64,000 nucleotides of DNA from contig DASPIL010000011.1 of assembly GCA_035629175.1 (NCBI GenBank), positions 1 to 64,000 on the forward strand, given 5' to 3'. The position numbers were made by a program, and so were the translations under genes. Under the pieces are notes generated by a model. The model worked only from the letters and a program-made list of their open reading frames with translations, was not told where the DNA came from and made no database searches. Shown in pieces: positions 16,956 through 25,581 of this stretch; position 1 is the first letter of the stretch, and each line of letters begins with the position of its first letter. This DNA comes from Verrucomicrobiia bacterium. Its GTDB lineage: Bacteria > Verrucomicrobiota > Verrucomicrobiia > Limisphaerales > DASXHY01.

Positions 16956-18785
16956 ATGAAAGTTTCAATCCTCCTCCCGCTCCTCGCGCTCGCGCCGATG
17001 GCGTTCACTGGCTGCAACTCCGACACCACCGCGCGCCAGCAGAAAACCGCCGCGCAAAACGCGTCCGCCGCCCAACTCACGTATGTCGCGCCTGGCAAGC
17101 TGGACGACTATTACGCCATCCTGAGTGGCGGCCAGAGCGGAAGCGTATTTGTCTATGGCCTTCCTTCCTGCCGGTTCATCAAGGAGATACCGATCTTCGA
17201 ACCGCGTGCGGCGCTCGGATATGCCAACAATCCCGGATCCGAGACCTACAAGCGTCTCGCCGCCACGGGCCCGCTGTGGGGCGACACTCACCATCCCGTG
17301 CTCAGCCAGACCGGCGGGCGGTACGATGGCGACTGGCTTTGGATCAATGACAAGGCCAACGATCGCATTGCGAAGATTGACCTGCGCACATTCGAAGTGG
17401 CCGAGATCAAGGTTGTCCCGAACATCCAGGGTGCGCATGGCCTCGCTGCATATCTGCCCTCGTGCAAATACGTTTTCGTCAACGGCGAACTCGAAACCGA
17501 TCACGCTGGAAATTCCACCGAGGCCGAGAATTACCGTTCGCTCGTGGCGTTCCTCGATGCGCAGACGCTCGAAACCAAATTTCAGGTGAGCTTCGTGGGC
17601 AACGCGGACATCGCCAGCTCCGGCAAGGATGGGCGTTATGTGTTCGTCACGATGTACAACACCGAAAATGCCGTGTCCTCCGAAGGCATGATTGAGCGGG
17701 ATCGCGATGCCGTTGGCGCGATTGATGTGCCGCTCGCTGAAAAGGCTCTGGCTGACGGAAACTTCACAAAGATCAACGGCGTGCCGGTGATTGAATCGGA
17801 AAAAGTTCCCGGCGTGTTGACGCTGATCCCCGTGCCGAAGAATCCGCATGGCTGCAACGTCACACCCGACGGCAAATATGTTCTGGCGAGCGGCAAACTC
17901 TCACCCACGGTCACGATCATCGACACGAAGACGCTGAAGGTGATCGCCGAACCGGAAGTTGGCTTGGGGCCGCTGCACACCACGTTCGATGACCGCGGGA
18001 ACGCCTACACCTCGCTGTTCGTTGATTCCCAGATCGTGAAGTGGAATATCGCCAAGGCGATTCAGGGAGCGGACGATTACATCGTTGACCGCGTGGATGT
18101 TCATTACAACGTGGGCCACACGAAGGCGGCCGGCGCTGACACCAGCCATCCCAATGGAGACTGGCTGATTTCATTGAACAAGCTTAGCAAGGGCATGTTC
18201 CTTCCCGTGGGACCTGCGATGCCGGAATCGCAGGAACTCATCGACATTTCGGGAGACAAGATGCGCGTGGTGGCGGCCTTTCCGTCGCTGCCCGAACCCC
18301 ACGACGCCGTGATGGTTCACCGCAAAGTCCTCGAGGACAAGGTCGTTCAAACGCATCACCTGCAGGCAAATGCCGTGAAACTCGGAGAGGAGAAGGTCGT
18401 TCGCAATGGCAGCAAGGTGGATGTCTATATGACCTGCATCCGGTCGAAGTTCGTGCCGGAACAGTTTGAAGTTCACGAGGGCGACGAAGTCACGGTGCAT
18501 TTGACGAACGTGGAAACGGTTCGCGACATGACGCACGGCGTGGCGTTCTCGCGCATCGGCATCAACGTCGGCGTGGATCCCGGCCAGACCGTCGAAACCA
18601 CCTTCAAGGCGCCGAACCCCGGAACGTATTGGTATTACTGCACATGGTTCTGCTCCGCTCTGCATTTGGAAATGCGCGGACGGATGCTGGTGAAACCGCA
18701 GGGCGCCCAGCTCAACGAATATCTCGGGCCGCTCGCGAAGGAAGACAAGGCCCGCAGCGTGCAGAAGGAGAGTGCGTATGAATAA
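16956..18785 (+). CDS. nosZ: Nitrous oxide reductase, clade II (Sec type)
   Basis: A 609-residue periplasmic enzyme reducing N2O to N2. The N-terminus (MKVSILLPLLALAPMAFTGC) is a Sec/lipoprotein-like signal without twin arginines, as in clade II (atypical) NosZ. The seven CuZ histidines are visible in DTHHP (two), QGAHG, NPHGC, PLHTT, NVGHT and EPHDA, on a beta-propeller. The CuA site is complete at CTWFCSALHLEM (Cys562, Cys566, His570, Met573) in a C-terminal cupredoxin domain. It starts 18 nt after the cytochrome fusion gene and overlaps the next gene by 8 nt. All metal ligands are present, so the enzyme should be functional. Confidence 0.97.
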   Translation: MKVSILLPLLALAPMAFTGCNSDTTARQQKTAAQNASAAQLTYVAPGKLDDYYAILSGGQSGSVFVYGLPSCRFIKEIPIFEPRAALGYANNPGSETYKRLAATGPLWGDTHHPVLSQTGGRYDGDWLWINDKANDRIAKIDLRTFEVAEIKVVPNIQGAHGLAAYLPSCKYVFVNGELETDHAGNSTEAENYRSLVAFLDAQTLETKFQVSFVGNADIASSGKDGRYVFVTMYNTENAVSSEGMIERDRDAVGAIDVPLAEKALADGNFTKINGVPVIESEKVPGVLTLIPVPKNPHGCNVTPDGKYVLASGKLSPTVTIIDTKTLKVIAEPEVGLGPLHTTFDDRGNAYTSLFVDSQIVKWNIAKAIQGADDYIVDRVDVHYNVGHTKAAGADTSHPNGDWLISLNKLSKGMFLPVGPAMPESQELIDISGDKMRVVAAFPSLPEPHDAVMVHRKVLEDKVVQTHHLQANAVKLGEEKVVRNGSKVDVYMTCIRSKFVPEQFEVHEGDEVTVHLTNVETVRDMTHGVAFSRIGINVGVDPGQTVETTFKAPNPGTYWYYCTWFCSALHLEMRGRMLVKPQGAQLNEYLGPLAKEDKARSVQKESAYE

Positions 18786-19494
18786 CCGGGAACTCGTCCA
18801 GGCCAACCAAACGCCGCAGCCATCAAAGGCCGGCTGGCGCTCGCGAGTCCTCCCAATCGCGTTCACCGCCGTCGCAGCCGCGCTGCTGTTGTTCAGCCTT
18901 AAACTACCGTTGTGGCACATGCATCTCGAGGCGCCACAGTATCGGGACGAGGAAGCCCTGAACGTCGCCGTTTATCCGAACTTCTTTCGCGGCGACCTCA
19001 CGGAACTCGCGGTTCTGAACCAATACATCGGCGTCCATGTTCCTGAAACGCTCCCTCAGTTTGCATGGATGCCCGCCGCATTGATTGCGACAGCCGTGTT
19101 GGGAGTCATCGCGGCGTTCGCGGCGCGATCGATTCGCTCCCGCGCGTTGATCATCATTCCCGCAGCACTAAGCCTCGCGCTGGCGTTCGCTTCGGTGCAG
19201 GCGATGCAGCAGATCCGCGACATCGGCCATAAGCGCGACGCGAAGACTATCATGGCAGGCGTGAAGGATTTCACCCCGCCGTTCCTTGGCACCAGGAAGA
19301 TCGCGCAGTTCACGGTGACCTCGAACCTGAGCCTTGGCTCCTGGTTGATAGGCTCTGCGCTCGCACTGCAGTTCGGCGCTGCACGGTTGAGCCGCCTGCC
19401 CCGTCAGAAAAAGGCAGCAACCCCGAAGGTGAAACCGGCGATCAACCCCCCAGCTGATTCATTAGTGGCACCCGCGGCTTCCCACGTATCATGA
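18778..19494 (+). CDS. Nos-cluster membrane protein
   Basis: A 238-residue protein with about four membrane helices (near residues 24-43, 90-113, 118-138 and 178-198). The ATG at 18778 is chosen because AAGGAG lies 7 nt upstream, inside the end of nosZ. After the first helix comes HMHLEAPQYRDEEALNVAVYPN, then LTELAVLNQYIGV. This resembles a small family of membrane proteins near clade II nosZ that carry an APQYP...NHYIGM pattern; the usual His is Gln here. NosB of epsilonproteobacteria occupies the same position, but I cannot show homology. It overlaps the next gene by 4 nt. A role in electron supply or maturation is inferred from context only. Confidence 0.7.
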   Translation: MNNRELVQANQTPQPSKAGWRSRVLPIAFTAVAAALLLFSLKLPLWHMHLEAPQYRDEEALNVAVYPNFFRGDLTELAVLNQYIGVHVPETLPQFAWMPAALIATAVLGVIAAFAARSIRSRALIIIPAALSLALAFASVQAMQQIRDIGHKRDAKTIMAGVKDFTPPFLGTRKIAQFTVTSNLSLGSWLIGSALALQFGAARLSRLPRQKKAATPKVKPAINPPADSLVAPAASHVS

Positions 19495-21176
19495 AAGCCA
19501 CCCGCGTTCTCTTCATTTCTGGCCTCGTGCTGTTGCTGACGGTTTTCGTCATCGGCATTTACGTCGTGCCGAAGCTTCAATCCGGCAGCCCTGCCACGTC
19601 ACGCCAGAGCGATGCGTCACGCGTATCGCTGTCTGATGTGTATTTCGACGCGACTTACGCCACGCCGGAATACATCAAGCGGGTGAAGCTTGAGCCCTAT
19701 CTTCAGCAATGGCTCGGTCGCGCGCAGCCCTTCCTTCTCGGCGTGAACACGCACGTCGGCACCATCGCCGACCTGGACCTGCGCGGCAAAGTGGAGATTG
19801 AAGACAGCAACGGCGATCGCTACCCGTCGCTCGGAACGCCCGTGGTCCTGAGCGAACATCACAACATGTATCTTGTTGTGTTCCCCCTGCTGGACAATTC
19901 CGGTAAACCGATCTTTGCAGCCGAACGCGGACATTTCAAACTGCACGTGACGGGCGTCGGCAAGACGCCTGAACGGGTTTTCGAATGGAAACTGCCCGTC
20001 GCCGAAGCCGCACCAGCGCGCACGGTGGCGAGCACATTAATGCTGGTCCTGAGCGTTGTGGGCGCGCTGATGGTCATTCTCAGTCCGTGCGCCATTGAAC
20101 TGACGACCTACTACACGGGCATCATTGCAGGCATTGCGAGTTCCGCGGCGGCGGCCGAACAAAAGGCGGAGCGATCCGCCAGCGCAACACAGGCCGTTGC
20201 CTCTCCTGCGCCGGAGATCGCGCTGGCTGCGCATGCAGGCGCGGGTTCCGGGCGAAACTGGAAACTGACGTTGCAACAACCCGGGACTTCTGCATTGCCA
20301 TCCTCATCGCGCCCGCGCCGCATTCCGCCGGAAGTTCGCGGCCGCATCGTGCGCAACCTCATTGCGTTCGTGGCGGGCTTCACAGTCCTCTACATGGCCA
20401 GCGGTGCAACGGTGGCCATGGTTGCGACTGAACTCCTGGAAATGCAGGCGAAGCTGCAGGCGGGCGCGACCCTGGCAGACGTGTTCTGCGGAACAACTCC
20501 CGAAGCTGTCAGCACCGCGATTGCAAACGCCGCGGCCGCACCCGCCAATCCGCATGCGAATCACGGTCCAGGATTCGGCGGATGGACACGATACGCGAAC
20601 TGGCTGGGCGCTTCATTCCTCGTGTTCTTCGCGTTGAAGTCGGTGGGATTGCTGAAACGCGGCAGCCAATGCTTCGTCTGGCTGGCCAAGCTCGGACGCA
20701 AGTTCCGCACTGGAATTGCAGCGGTCGTGGGTTTGTTTTCCGCGAAACGCGCCGCGGTGATCCGCGCGCCAGCGATGAGCCTGCGCGATTCTGAAAATAT
20801 CACGCCCGCCAATTCGTTCTGCGCAGGGCTCGGCCTTTCCGTGAGCTGCCTCACCTGCATGGGCGGCGCGATTTTGTATCCCCTGCTAATTTTTGTCGGC
20901 ACATCGACATGGTATTGGGGCGCGTTGATCCTTGGCACCTATTCACTCGCGCTGGCTCTCCCGATGGCGGCGATTGCAATCGCAGTCGGCAACTGGAGCT
21001 GGCAGTTCATGCATCGTCCCTGGCTGACACGCGGCCTGCAATGGACGAGCGCAACAGTGATGATTGCGGTCGCGGTGCTGATCGTCTTCGATCGCACCCG
21101 GTTCATCAATTCCGTCGTGTTTACAATTCTATCGGCGTTCGGGACCAATCCCGAGCCGTCATTGGCGCAGATGTGA
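19491..21176 (+). CDS. CcdA/DsbD-like membrane protein of the nos cluster
   Basis: A 561-residue protein. An N-terminal helix (residues 6-27) is followed by a periplasmic domain (~30-180) with many beta strands, and then a polytopic part. ILSPCAIELTTYYTGIIAGIAS matches the Ser-Pro-Cys start of CcdA/DsbD transmembrane repeats, and NSFCAGLGLSVSCLTCMGG is the second-half counterpart. Other Cys residues occur in DVFCGTT and GSQCFVWL. A 60-residue Ala-rich linker separates the first two helix groups, longer than in ordinary CcdA. It may carry reducing equivalents or copper across the membrane for NosZ or cytochrome maturation. It shares 4 nt with the preceding gene and 1 nt with nosD, so it is firmly in the operon. 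Confidence 0.7.
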   Translation: MKATRVLFISGLVLLLTVFVIGIYVVPKLQSGSPATSRQSDASRVSLSDVYFDATYATPEYIKRVKLEPYLQQWLGRAQPFLLGVNTHVGTIADLDLRGKVEIEDSNGDRYPSLGTPVVLSEHHNMYLVVFPLLDNSGKPIFAAERGHFKLHVTGVGKTPERVFEWKLPVAEAAPARTVASTLMLVLSVVGALMVILSPCAIELTTYYTGIIAGIASSAAAAEQKAERSASATQAVASPAPEIALAAHAGAGSGRNWKLTLQQPGTSALPSSSRPRRIPPEVRGRIVRNLIAFVAGFTVLYMASGATVAMVATELLEMQAKLQAGATLADVFCGTTPEAVSTAIANAAAAPANPHANHGPGFGGWTRYANWLGASFLVFFALKSVGLLKRGSQCFVWLAKLGRKFRTGIAAVVGLFSAKRAAVIRAPAMSLRDSENITPANSFCAGLGLSVSCLTCMGGAILYPLLIFVGTSTWYWGALILGTYSLALALPMAAIAIAVGNWSWQFMHRPWLTRGLQWTSATVMIAVAVLIVFDRTRFINSVVFTILSAFGTNPEPSLAQM

Positions 21177-22543
21177 TGAACAGCAGCTCGCAATTTGAAA
21201 CCGAATCGCGTCGCTCCGACCGGCGCGTTCTCAATCACGATCACCGTCTCTGCAGTGCGGCCATCTGGTGTGCGCTTGGGCTTGCGGTGATCCTTCCCGC
21301 ACCGGCCGCCACATTCCACGCCACGGAGTCCATCGCCGCAGTTGTTTCAAAGGCCGACGATGGGGACACAATAATCGTCCACGGCCCTCGCGTCTTCAAC
21401 GAGCGCATTGTTCTCAACCACTCCATTCGCCTCGTTGGCAGCAATTCACCCACGATCGATGCGGAAGGCTTAGGAACACCGCTCACGATCGCCGCACGCA
21501 ATTGTGAAATCAGTGGACTGACAATACTCAACTCCGGCCGCGACCTGACCACGTTTGACTCGGGCATCATGATCACTGCAGCCGATGCGGTCGTGAGCCA
21601 GTGCCGCATCGAGAACGACGGGTTCGGAATTTACATCCGTGGCGTGAGTCATTGCCGCATAACGAACAATGACATCTCAGGCAGCGCCAAGGTGCCATCT
21701 GCCGCGCGCGGAAATGGAATCCACCTTTGGAAAACGCGGGGCAACGAACTGCTCAACAACACAATCCACCACAAACGCGATGGCATGTATCTGTCGTACG
21801 CGGACGCCAGCGTGATCGGCGGCAATCGCATTTACGACACGCGTTTCGGCATTCATTACATGTATTCGCATCAAAACCAGCTGCTCACGAACTCGCTCAT
21901 GCGCAATACCGTTGGCGCCACGCTGATGTTCAGCCGCGGCTCGCTCGTGCAGGGAAACCACGTTGCTGCCAATCGCCGTCACGGAATGATTTTCAAGCAG
22001 CTCGATACCTCGCGCATCGCGCACAATGTGATCGCCGGGCAGAACCGCGGATTGTTCATCCAACAGGCAACGCAGAACCGTTTTGAGGGAAACGTCATTG
22101 CGACGAATGACATCGGCGTTTATCTCAGCAACTGCTCAGAGCAGAACGTCTTTGTAGGCAACGCGTTCATCCGCAACAGCGACCAGGTCTGGCAGCCGCC
22201 GTTCGAAACCGAGCTGGGCCGGAAAGCCCCGAACGCGTTCTCCGAGAAAGGCCGTGGCAACTACTGGAGTGATTACACAGGCAGCGATCGCAATCACGAT
22301 GGCATCGGCGACACGGCGTATCATGAGACCGATGTGTTTGGATACATCGTGGATCGGAATCCCGAAGCGCGCGTTTTTGCACTGAGCCCCGCGGTCGCGC
22401 TGTTGCGCAAGGGAGAGGAACTGATGCCGTTGATGGATACAACAGGCGTGACGGATCTGGCGCCCATTTACGATCTACGGTTTATGAAACGTGATTGGGT
22501 GAACGGAGTGGCATCAGTTGGCACGAGAGACACAACGCGATGA
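21176..22543 (+). CDS. nosD: NosD copper-site assembly protein
   Basis: A 455-residue periplasmic beta-helix protein needed to build the CuZ site of NosZ. The ATG at 21176 overlaps the preceding stop (TGATG). The signal peptide lies near residues 24-45 (AAIWCALGLAVILPAPAAATF region). CASH/NosD features follow: DGDTIIVHGPRVFNERIVL, HLWKTRGNELLNNTIHHKRDGMYLSYAD, FGIHYMYSHQNQL and NYWSDYTGSDRNHDGIGDTAY. The last ~24 residues (IYDLRFMKRDWV onward) derive from a short dispersed repeat and are not part of the conserved protein. The gene overlaps nosF by 4 nt (ATGA). Confidence 0.93.
   Translation: MNSSSQFETESRRSDRRVLNHDHRLCSAAIWCALGLAVILPAPAATFHATESIAAVVSKADDGDTIIVHGPRVFNERIVLNHSIRLVGSNSPTIDAEGLGTPLTIAARNCEISGLTILNSGRDLTTFDSGIMITAADAVVSQCRIENDGFGIYIRGVSHCRITNNDISGSAKVPSAARGNGIHLWKTRGNELLNNTIHHKRDGMYLSYADASVIGGNRIYDTRFGIHYMYSHQNQLLTNSLMRNTVGATLMFSRGSLVQGNHVAANRRHGMIFKQLDTSRIAHNVIAGQNRGLFIQQATQNRFEGNVIATNDIGVYLSNCSEQNVFVGNAFIRNSDQVWQPPFETELGRKAPNAFSEKGRGNYWSDYTGSDRNHDGIGDTAYHETDVFGYIVDRNPEARVFALSPAVALLRKGEELMPLMDTTGVTDLAPIYDLRFMKRDWVNGVASVGTRDTTR
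22466..22489 (+). repeat. ATTTACGATCTACGGTTTATGAAA element at the 3' end of nosD
   Basis: This is the third copy of the element seen at two beta-helix gene starts, here on the plus strand and in frame within nosD, where it encodes IYDLRFMK. It sits after the last conserved NosD residues and extends the protein by about 24 residues. It again ends in TTTATGAAA. Confidence 0.6.
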
Positions 22544-23271
22544 CTCCTTACCTGCAGATCTCCGGGTTGACGAAGTGTTACGGCGCGAATCACGCGCTGG
22601 ATGGAATTGAGCTTAGTGTCGAAACGGGAGACGTGCTGGCTTTGCTTGGACCGAACGGCGCCGGAAAATCCACATTGTTCGGCTGTCTCCTCGGATTCAC
22701 GCGCCCGGCGCAGGGCGAACTGCGACTGAACGGAAGCGCGATCACCGCTGCTGAACGCTTGAATTTCGGATACGTGGCCGAGCGCGTGGCGGTGTATCCG
22801 CAACGGACGGTTCGAGAAAACGCGCAATTCTTTGCGGAACTCAAGGGCTATTCGGATTCCGAAGTTCAACGACAATTGACGCGAGTGGGCTTGTGCTCGG
22901 TGCAGGAGCGCCTGGCGCGCGCGCTCTCAAAAGGAATGCTTCAACGATTGGGTCTTGCCATCGCACTCTGCGGACGGCCGGAATTGCTTGTCCTCGATGA
23001 ACCGTTCAATGGCCTTGATCCAGCCTTGCTCGAAACGCTCCAGGAGATTATGCGCGAGGAGAACGAACGCGGCGCGACGCTGCTGATTTCGACGCATACA
23101 ATGTCGGCCGTTGAGCCGCTGGCAACACACGTGGCGATTCTACTGCAAGGCAGGCTGGCGAGCTCTGGAACCCTGGCGCAATTGAAGGCAGAGCATCCTG
23201 CGGCGGATTCACTCGAGGATATTTATCATCGAATCGCGCGCGCCAAACATTCGGCGGAGGTGCTGGTTTGA
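22540..23271 (+). CDS. nosF: NosF, ABC transporter ATPase of the nos system
   Basis: A 243-residue cytoplasmic ATPase that partners NosY and NosD in CuZ maturation, probably by driving sulfur or copper delivery. The start at 22540 forms an ATGA overlap with the nosD stop. Walker A is GPNGAGKST (near residue 38), the signature is LSKGMLQRLGLA and Walker B is LLVLDEPFNGLDP, followed by the switch His in STHT. Length and order match NosF of other denitrifiers. Confidence 0.93.
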   Translation: MTPYLQISGLTKCYGANHALDGIELSVETGDVLALLGPNGAGKSTLFGCLLGFTRPAQGELRLNGSAITAAERLNFGYVAERVAVYPQRTVRENAQFFAELKGYSDSEVQRQLTRVGLCSVQERLARALSKGMLQRLGLAIALCGRPELLVLDEPFNGLDPALLETLQEIMREENERGATLLISTHTMSAVEPLATHVAILLQGRLASSGTLAQLKAEHPAADSLEDIYHRIARAKHSAEVLV

Positions 23272-24278
23272 AAGCCGAGATCATCGCGAACGGCTCTGTG
23301 CACGCTGTTTCAGCAGAGCCCCATCCAGGAACACGCGGCGTCGAGCGCACTCCCGCATTGAAGCGTTGGCGCCACGCGCTGGGATTGCTGCGCCAGACAC
23401 GGATCATCGCTGCAAAAGAGTTCAGCGACCGCTTCCGCTCAGGCTGGGTCGTCGCGTGCGTGCTGGTCTGGCTCGGCGCGATCGGGTTGACCAGTTTCCT
23501 GGGGTTGATTCAAGTCGGCAGGATTGGAGTGCAGGGATACGAGCGCACCGTAATCAGCCTGCTCAACCTGGTTCAGTATCTTGTCCCGTTGCTCGGCCTG
23601 CTGCTGGGGCACGATCTGATGGTCAGCGAAAACGAGGAACGCACGTTGCGCCTGGTTCTTGCAGGCGGCGTCAGTCGTGCCCGGCTCTTGTTCGGGAAGT
23701 TCATCGGCGGCGTCCTGACGCTCGCCGTGCCGCTGGTTCTCGGCTTCGTGATTGCCGGCACAGCGATTGGATTCGCTGCCAGGGACAATGCCATTTCCCC
23801 TTTTCTGCATCTCGCGATTTCCGGCCTGATCCTCGGCGTAATCTTTCTCGGCACCGGCCTCGCGATTTCCACATTGAGCCGCACACGCGTCCAGGCGCTC
23901 GTGGCAGCGCTGCTCGTGTGGTGTTTCGTGGTGTTTGTCTTTGACCTGGTGGCGCTGGGAATCACCCTCTCAGCGCGCGCGCCCGCAGCCGCGGAGGAAA
24001 TCGACTTGCTCTGCGACACCACGCACGTGAACGCCGCGGCGGACATCCACGCCACCTTCGACAACGCGGGCGAAACCGCGCACCTTGCGGCTGTCCCCCA
24101 AAACCCGCCCTCGCTCGGCTGGCTCGCGCTTAATCCCGTTGATCTTTTTCGCGCTGTGAACCTTCCAGCGCAGCTGGGAGTGCACGTTCCTGCAACCACG
24201 ATTTTCTCAACCGTATTCCTTTGGCTTGCGCTGCCGTTCGCGCTGAGCTTCTGGAGATTCCATCGAACCGATTTATGA
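23268..24278 (+). CDS. nosY: NosY, ABC permease of the nos system
   Basis: A 336-residue membrane protein. The TTG at 23268 overlaps the nosF stop (TTGA), supporting this start, although it gives an N-terminal extension of ~45 residues before IIAAKEFSDRFRSGW, where NosY proteins usually begin. Six hydrophobic segments follow (VVACVLVWLGAIGLTSFLG; LLNLVQYLVPLLGLLLG; LTLAVPLVLGFVIAGTAIG; LHLAISGLILGVIFLGTGLAI; ALVAALLVWCFVVFVFDLVAL; a C-terminal one). ENEERTLRLVLAGGVSRARLL is the conserved cytoplasmic loop of this ABC-2 family. The unusual periplasmic loop at ~240-285 is family-typical. It overlaps the next gene by 4 nt. Confidence 0.9.
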   Translation: MKAEIIANGSVHAVSAEPHPGTRGVERTPALKRWRHALGLLRQTRIIAAKEFSDRFRSGWVVACVLVWLGAIGLTSFLGLIQVGRIGVQGYERTVISLLNLVQYLVPLLGLLLGHDLMVSENEERTLRLVLAGGVSRARLLFGKFIGGVLTLAVPLVLGFVIAGTAIGFAARDNAISPFLHLAISGLILGVIFLGTGLAISTLSRTRVQALVAALLVWCFVVFVFDLVALGITLSARAPAAAEEIDLLCDTTHVNAAADIHATFDNAGETAHLAAVPQNPPSLGWLALNPVDLFRAVNLPAQLGVHVPATTIFSTVFLWLALPFALSFWRFHRTDL

Positions 24279-25219
24279 AACCGAAAGTGATCCTGCCGAT
24301 TCTCGCCGCCGTGACGTTGTTTTCTGTTTTGAGTGTGGCGACGATTCACCGCCGCCAGCAGTCGAAGGCTGAACCTGTCGGCACCCAAACGTTTCACGTT
24401 CGCGGCCAGGTGCGCAGCGTGGATGTGGCCAACAAGGTCGTTCGCATTACGCACGAGGAGATTCCAGATTACATGCCCGCGATGACAATGCCGCTGAATG
24501 TGAAGGACGTTGGCGTGCTCGCGGGTCTCCAACCGGGTGACACGGTGATGTTCGACCTGGCTGTGACGGACGACGATTCGTGGATTGCGCGCATTGAGAA
24601 GGTGGCGGGAGACGAAGCGCAGCCAGCGCCCAAAATCCACTTCAAGGATCTCGAGATGGAGCGCGTGCAAGCCGGCGAACTGATGCCGGATTTCGAATTG
24701 GTGGATCAGGACGGAAAGAAGATTCACCTGAAAGATTTTCGCGGCAAAGCGGTGGTGCTGACGTTCATATACACGCGCTGTCCCCTGCCCAACTTCTGTC
24801 CGTTGATGTCGAAGAACCTCTCCGATCTTGAATCGCGCTTCAGCAAAGACTTTCCCGGGAAGTTTCAGCTGTTGAGCGTCAGCATGGACCCCGCGTTCGA
24901 CACCTCGGAGGTGCTAAAGAGCTACGCAGAGCGTTATGAAGCGGACACGAAGCATTGGAGCTTTGCGACTGGCACCGAGGAGCAAATCCAGTTTCTCGCG
25001 AGCCTGACGGGTTTAACCTATGAGTGGGAAAACGGGTTGATCTCACACGATCTGCGCACTGTGCTGATCGGGCCGGATGGAAGAATGGTGCAGGTCTGGA
25101 AGAGCAATGTGTGGACGCCGTATGAGGTGCATCGCTCGGTGGCCGAACTGCTTTCGCCGGGCAAGGGCAGCCTGACCGGCAAGGCAAACACCACAGCCCG
25201 CACGACGGCATCGAAGTGA
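24275..25219 (+). CDS. CusF-like domain fused to SCO1/SenC copper chaperone
   Basis: A 314-residue exported or anchored protein closing the nos operon. After an N-terminal helix (ILPILAAVTLFSVLSVAT), residues ~31-105 form a CusF/YdeI-like copper-binding beta barrel (GQVRSVDVANKVVRITHEEIPDYMPAMTMPLNV, with the Met pair of the family). A thioredoxin-fold SCO domain follows from ~125. Its metal site is Cys169-x5-Cys175 (RCPLPNFCPLMS) plus His258; classical SCO proteins have Cys-x3-Cys. The protein probably loads the CuA site of NosZ and stands in for NosL, which is absent. It starts inside nosY (ATGA overlap). Confidence 0.9.
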   Translation: MKPKVILPILAAVTLFSVLSVATIHRRQQSKAEPVGTQTFHVRGQVRSVDVANKVVRITHEEIPDYMPAMTMPLNVKDVGVLAGLQPGDTVMFDLAVTDDDSWIARIEKVAGDEAQPAPKIHFKDLEMERVQAGELMPDFELVDQDGKKIHLKDFRGKAVVLTFIYTRCPLPNFCPLMSKNLSDLESRFSKDFPGKFQLLSVSMDPAFDTSEVLKSYAERYEADTKHWSFATGTEEQIQFLASLTGLTYEWENGLISHDLRTVLIGPDGRMVQVWKSNVWTPYEVHRSVAELLSPGKGSLTGKANTTARTTASK

Positions 25220-25581
25220 TCCTGAAAATCTTGGTGGTGGTTTTCCTTCGAGGCCATCGCGACCTTTGCGTGAGGAAGGCTGGTTGGCCTTGGTTCGGCC
25301 CTTGCGGTTGTATGTTCCTGGCAGCGGAATCGTTCCATTTTGTGGGCGATCCTCGCCGGATTCCTGCCATGGATTTCAGGCTAAGCAACGAACGCGGAAG
25401 CCTTCCCCTGTCGTTGCACGTCGGAATAGAACGCGGCATGTCCAGTGTCGATCGAACCGCGGCCGGTTATGAGCGGCGCTCCTGTTGCGCGCGCGACCGC
25501 GTTTACCCAAGGACCAAAAGAGGATCGGCTTGCTTGCTTTCATGTAAAGCCCGGCTTCTATGATACTCAGCGCGTTGCGAG
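25220..25581. other. Intergenic stretch after the nos operon
   Basis: No convincing gene is seen; a 115-codon plus-strand frame overlapping the end of the SCO gene has no domain and an unlikely composition. GCCCGGC (near 25552) can pair with GCCGGGC (near 25583) around a long loop, next to the start of the following gene. I see no clear terminator for the nos operon. Confidence 0.4.

Noticed and set aside
20909-21175. An N-terminal extension of nosD back to 20909
   Set aside because: It would run inside the CcdA-like gene. The ATG at 21176 overlapping the stop gives a signal peptide and family-normal start.
23573-24727. A 384-codon minus-strand frame
   Set aside because: It is antisense to nosY and the SCO gene, both well supported. 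No domain is seen.
25216-25563. A 115-codon plus-strand frame after the nos operon
   Set aside because: The start overlaps the SCO gene end by 4 nt, which looks like coupling, but the sequence has no recognisable domain, is Arg/Cys-rich and lacks a ribosome-binding site.
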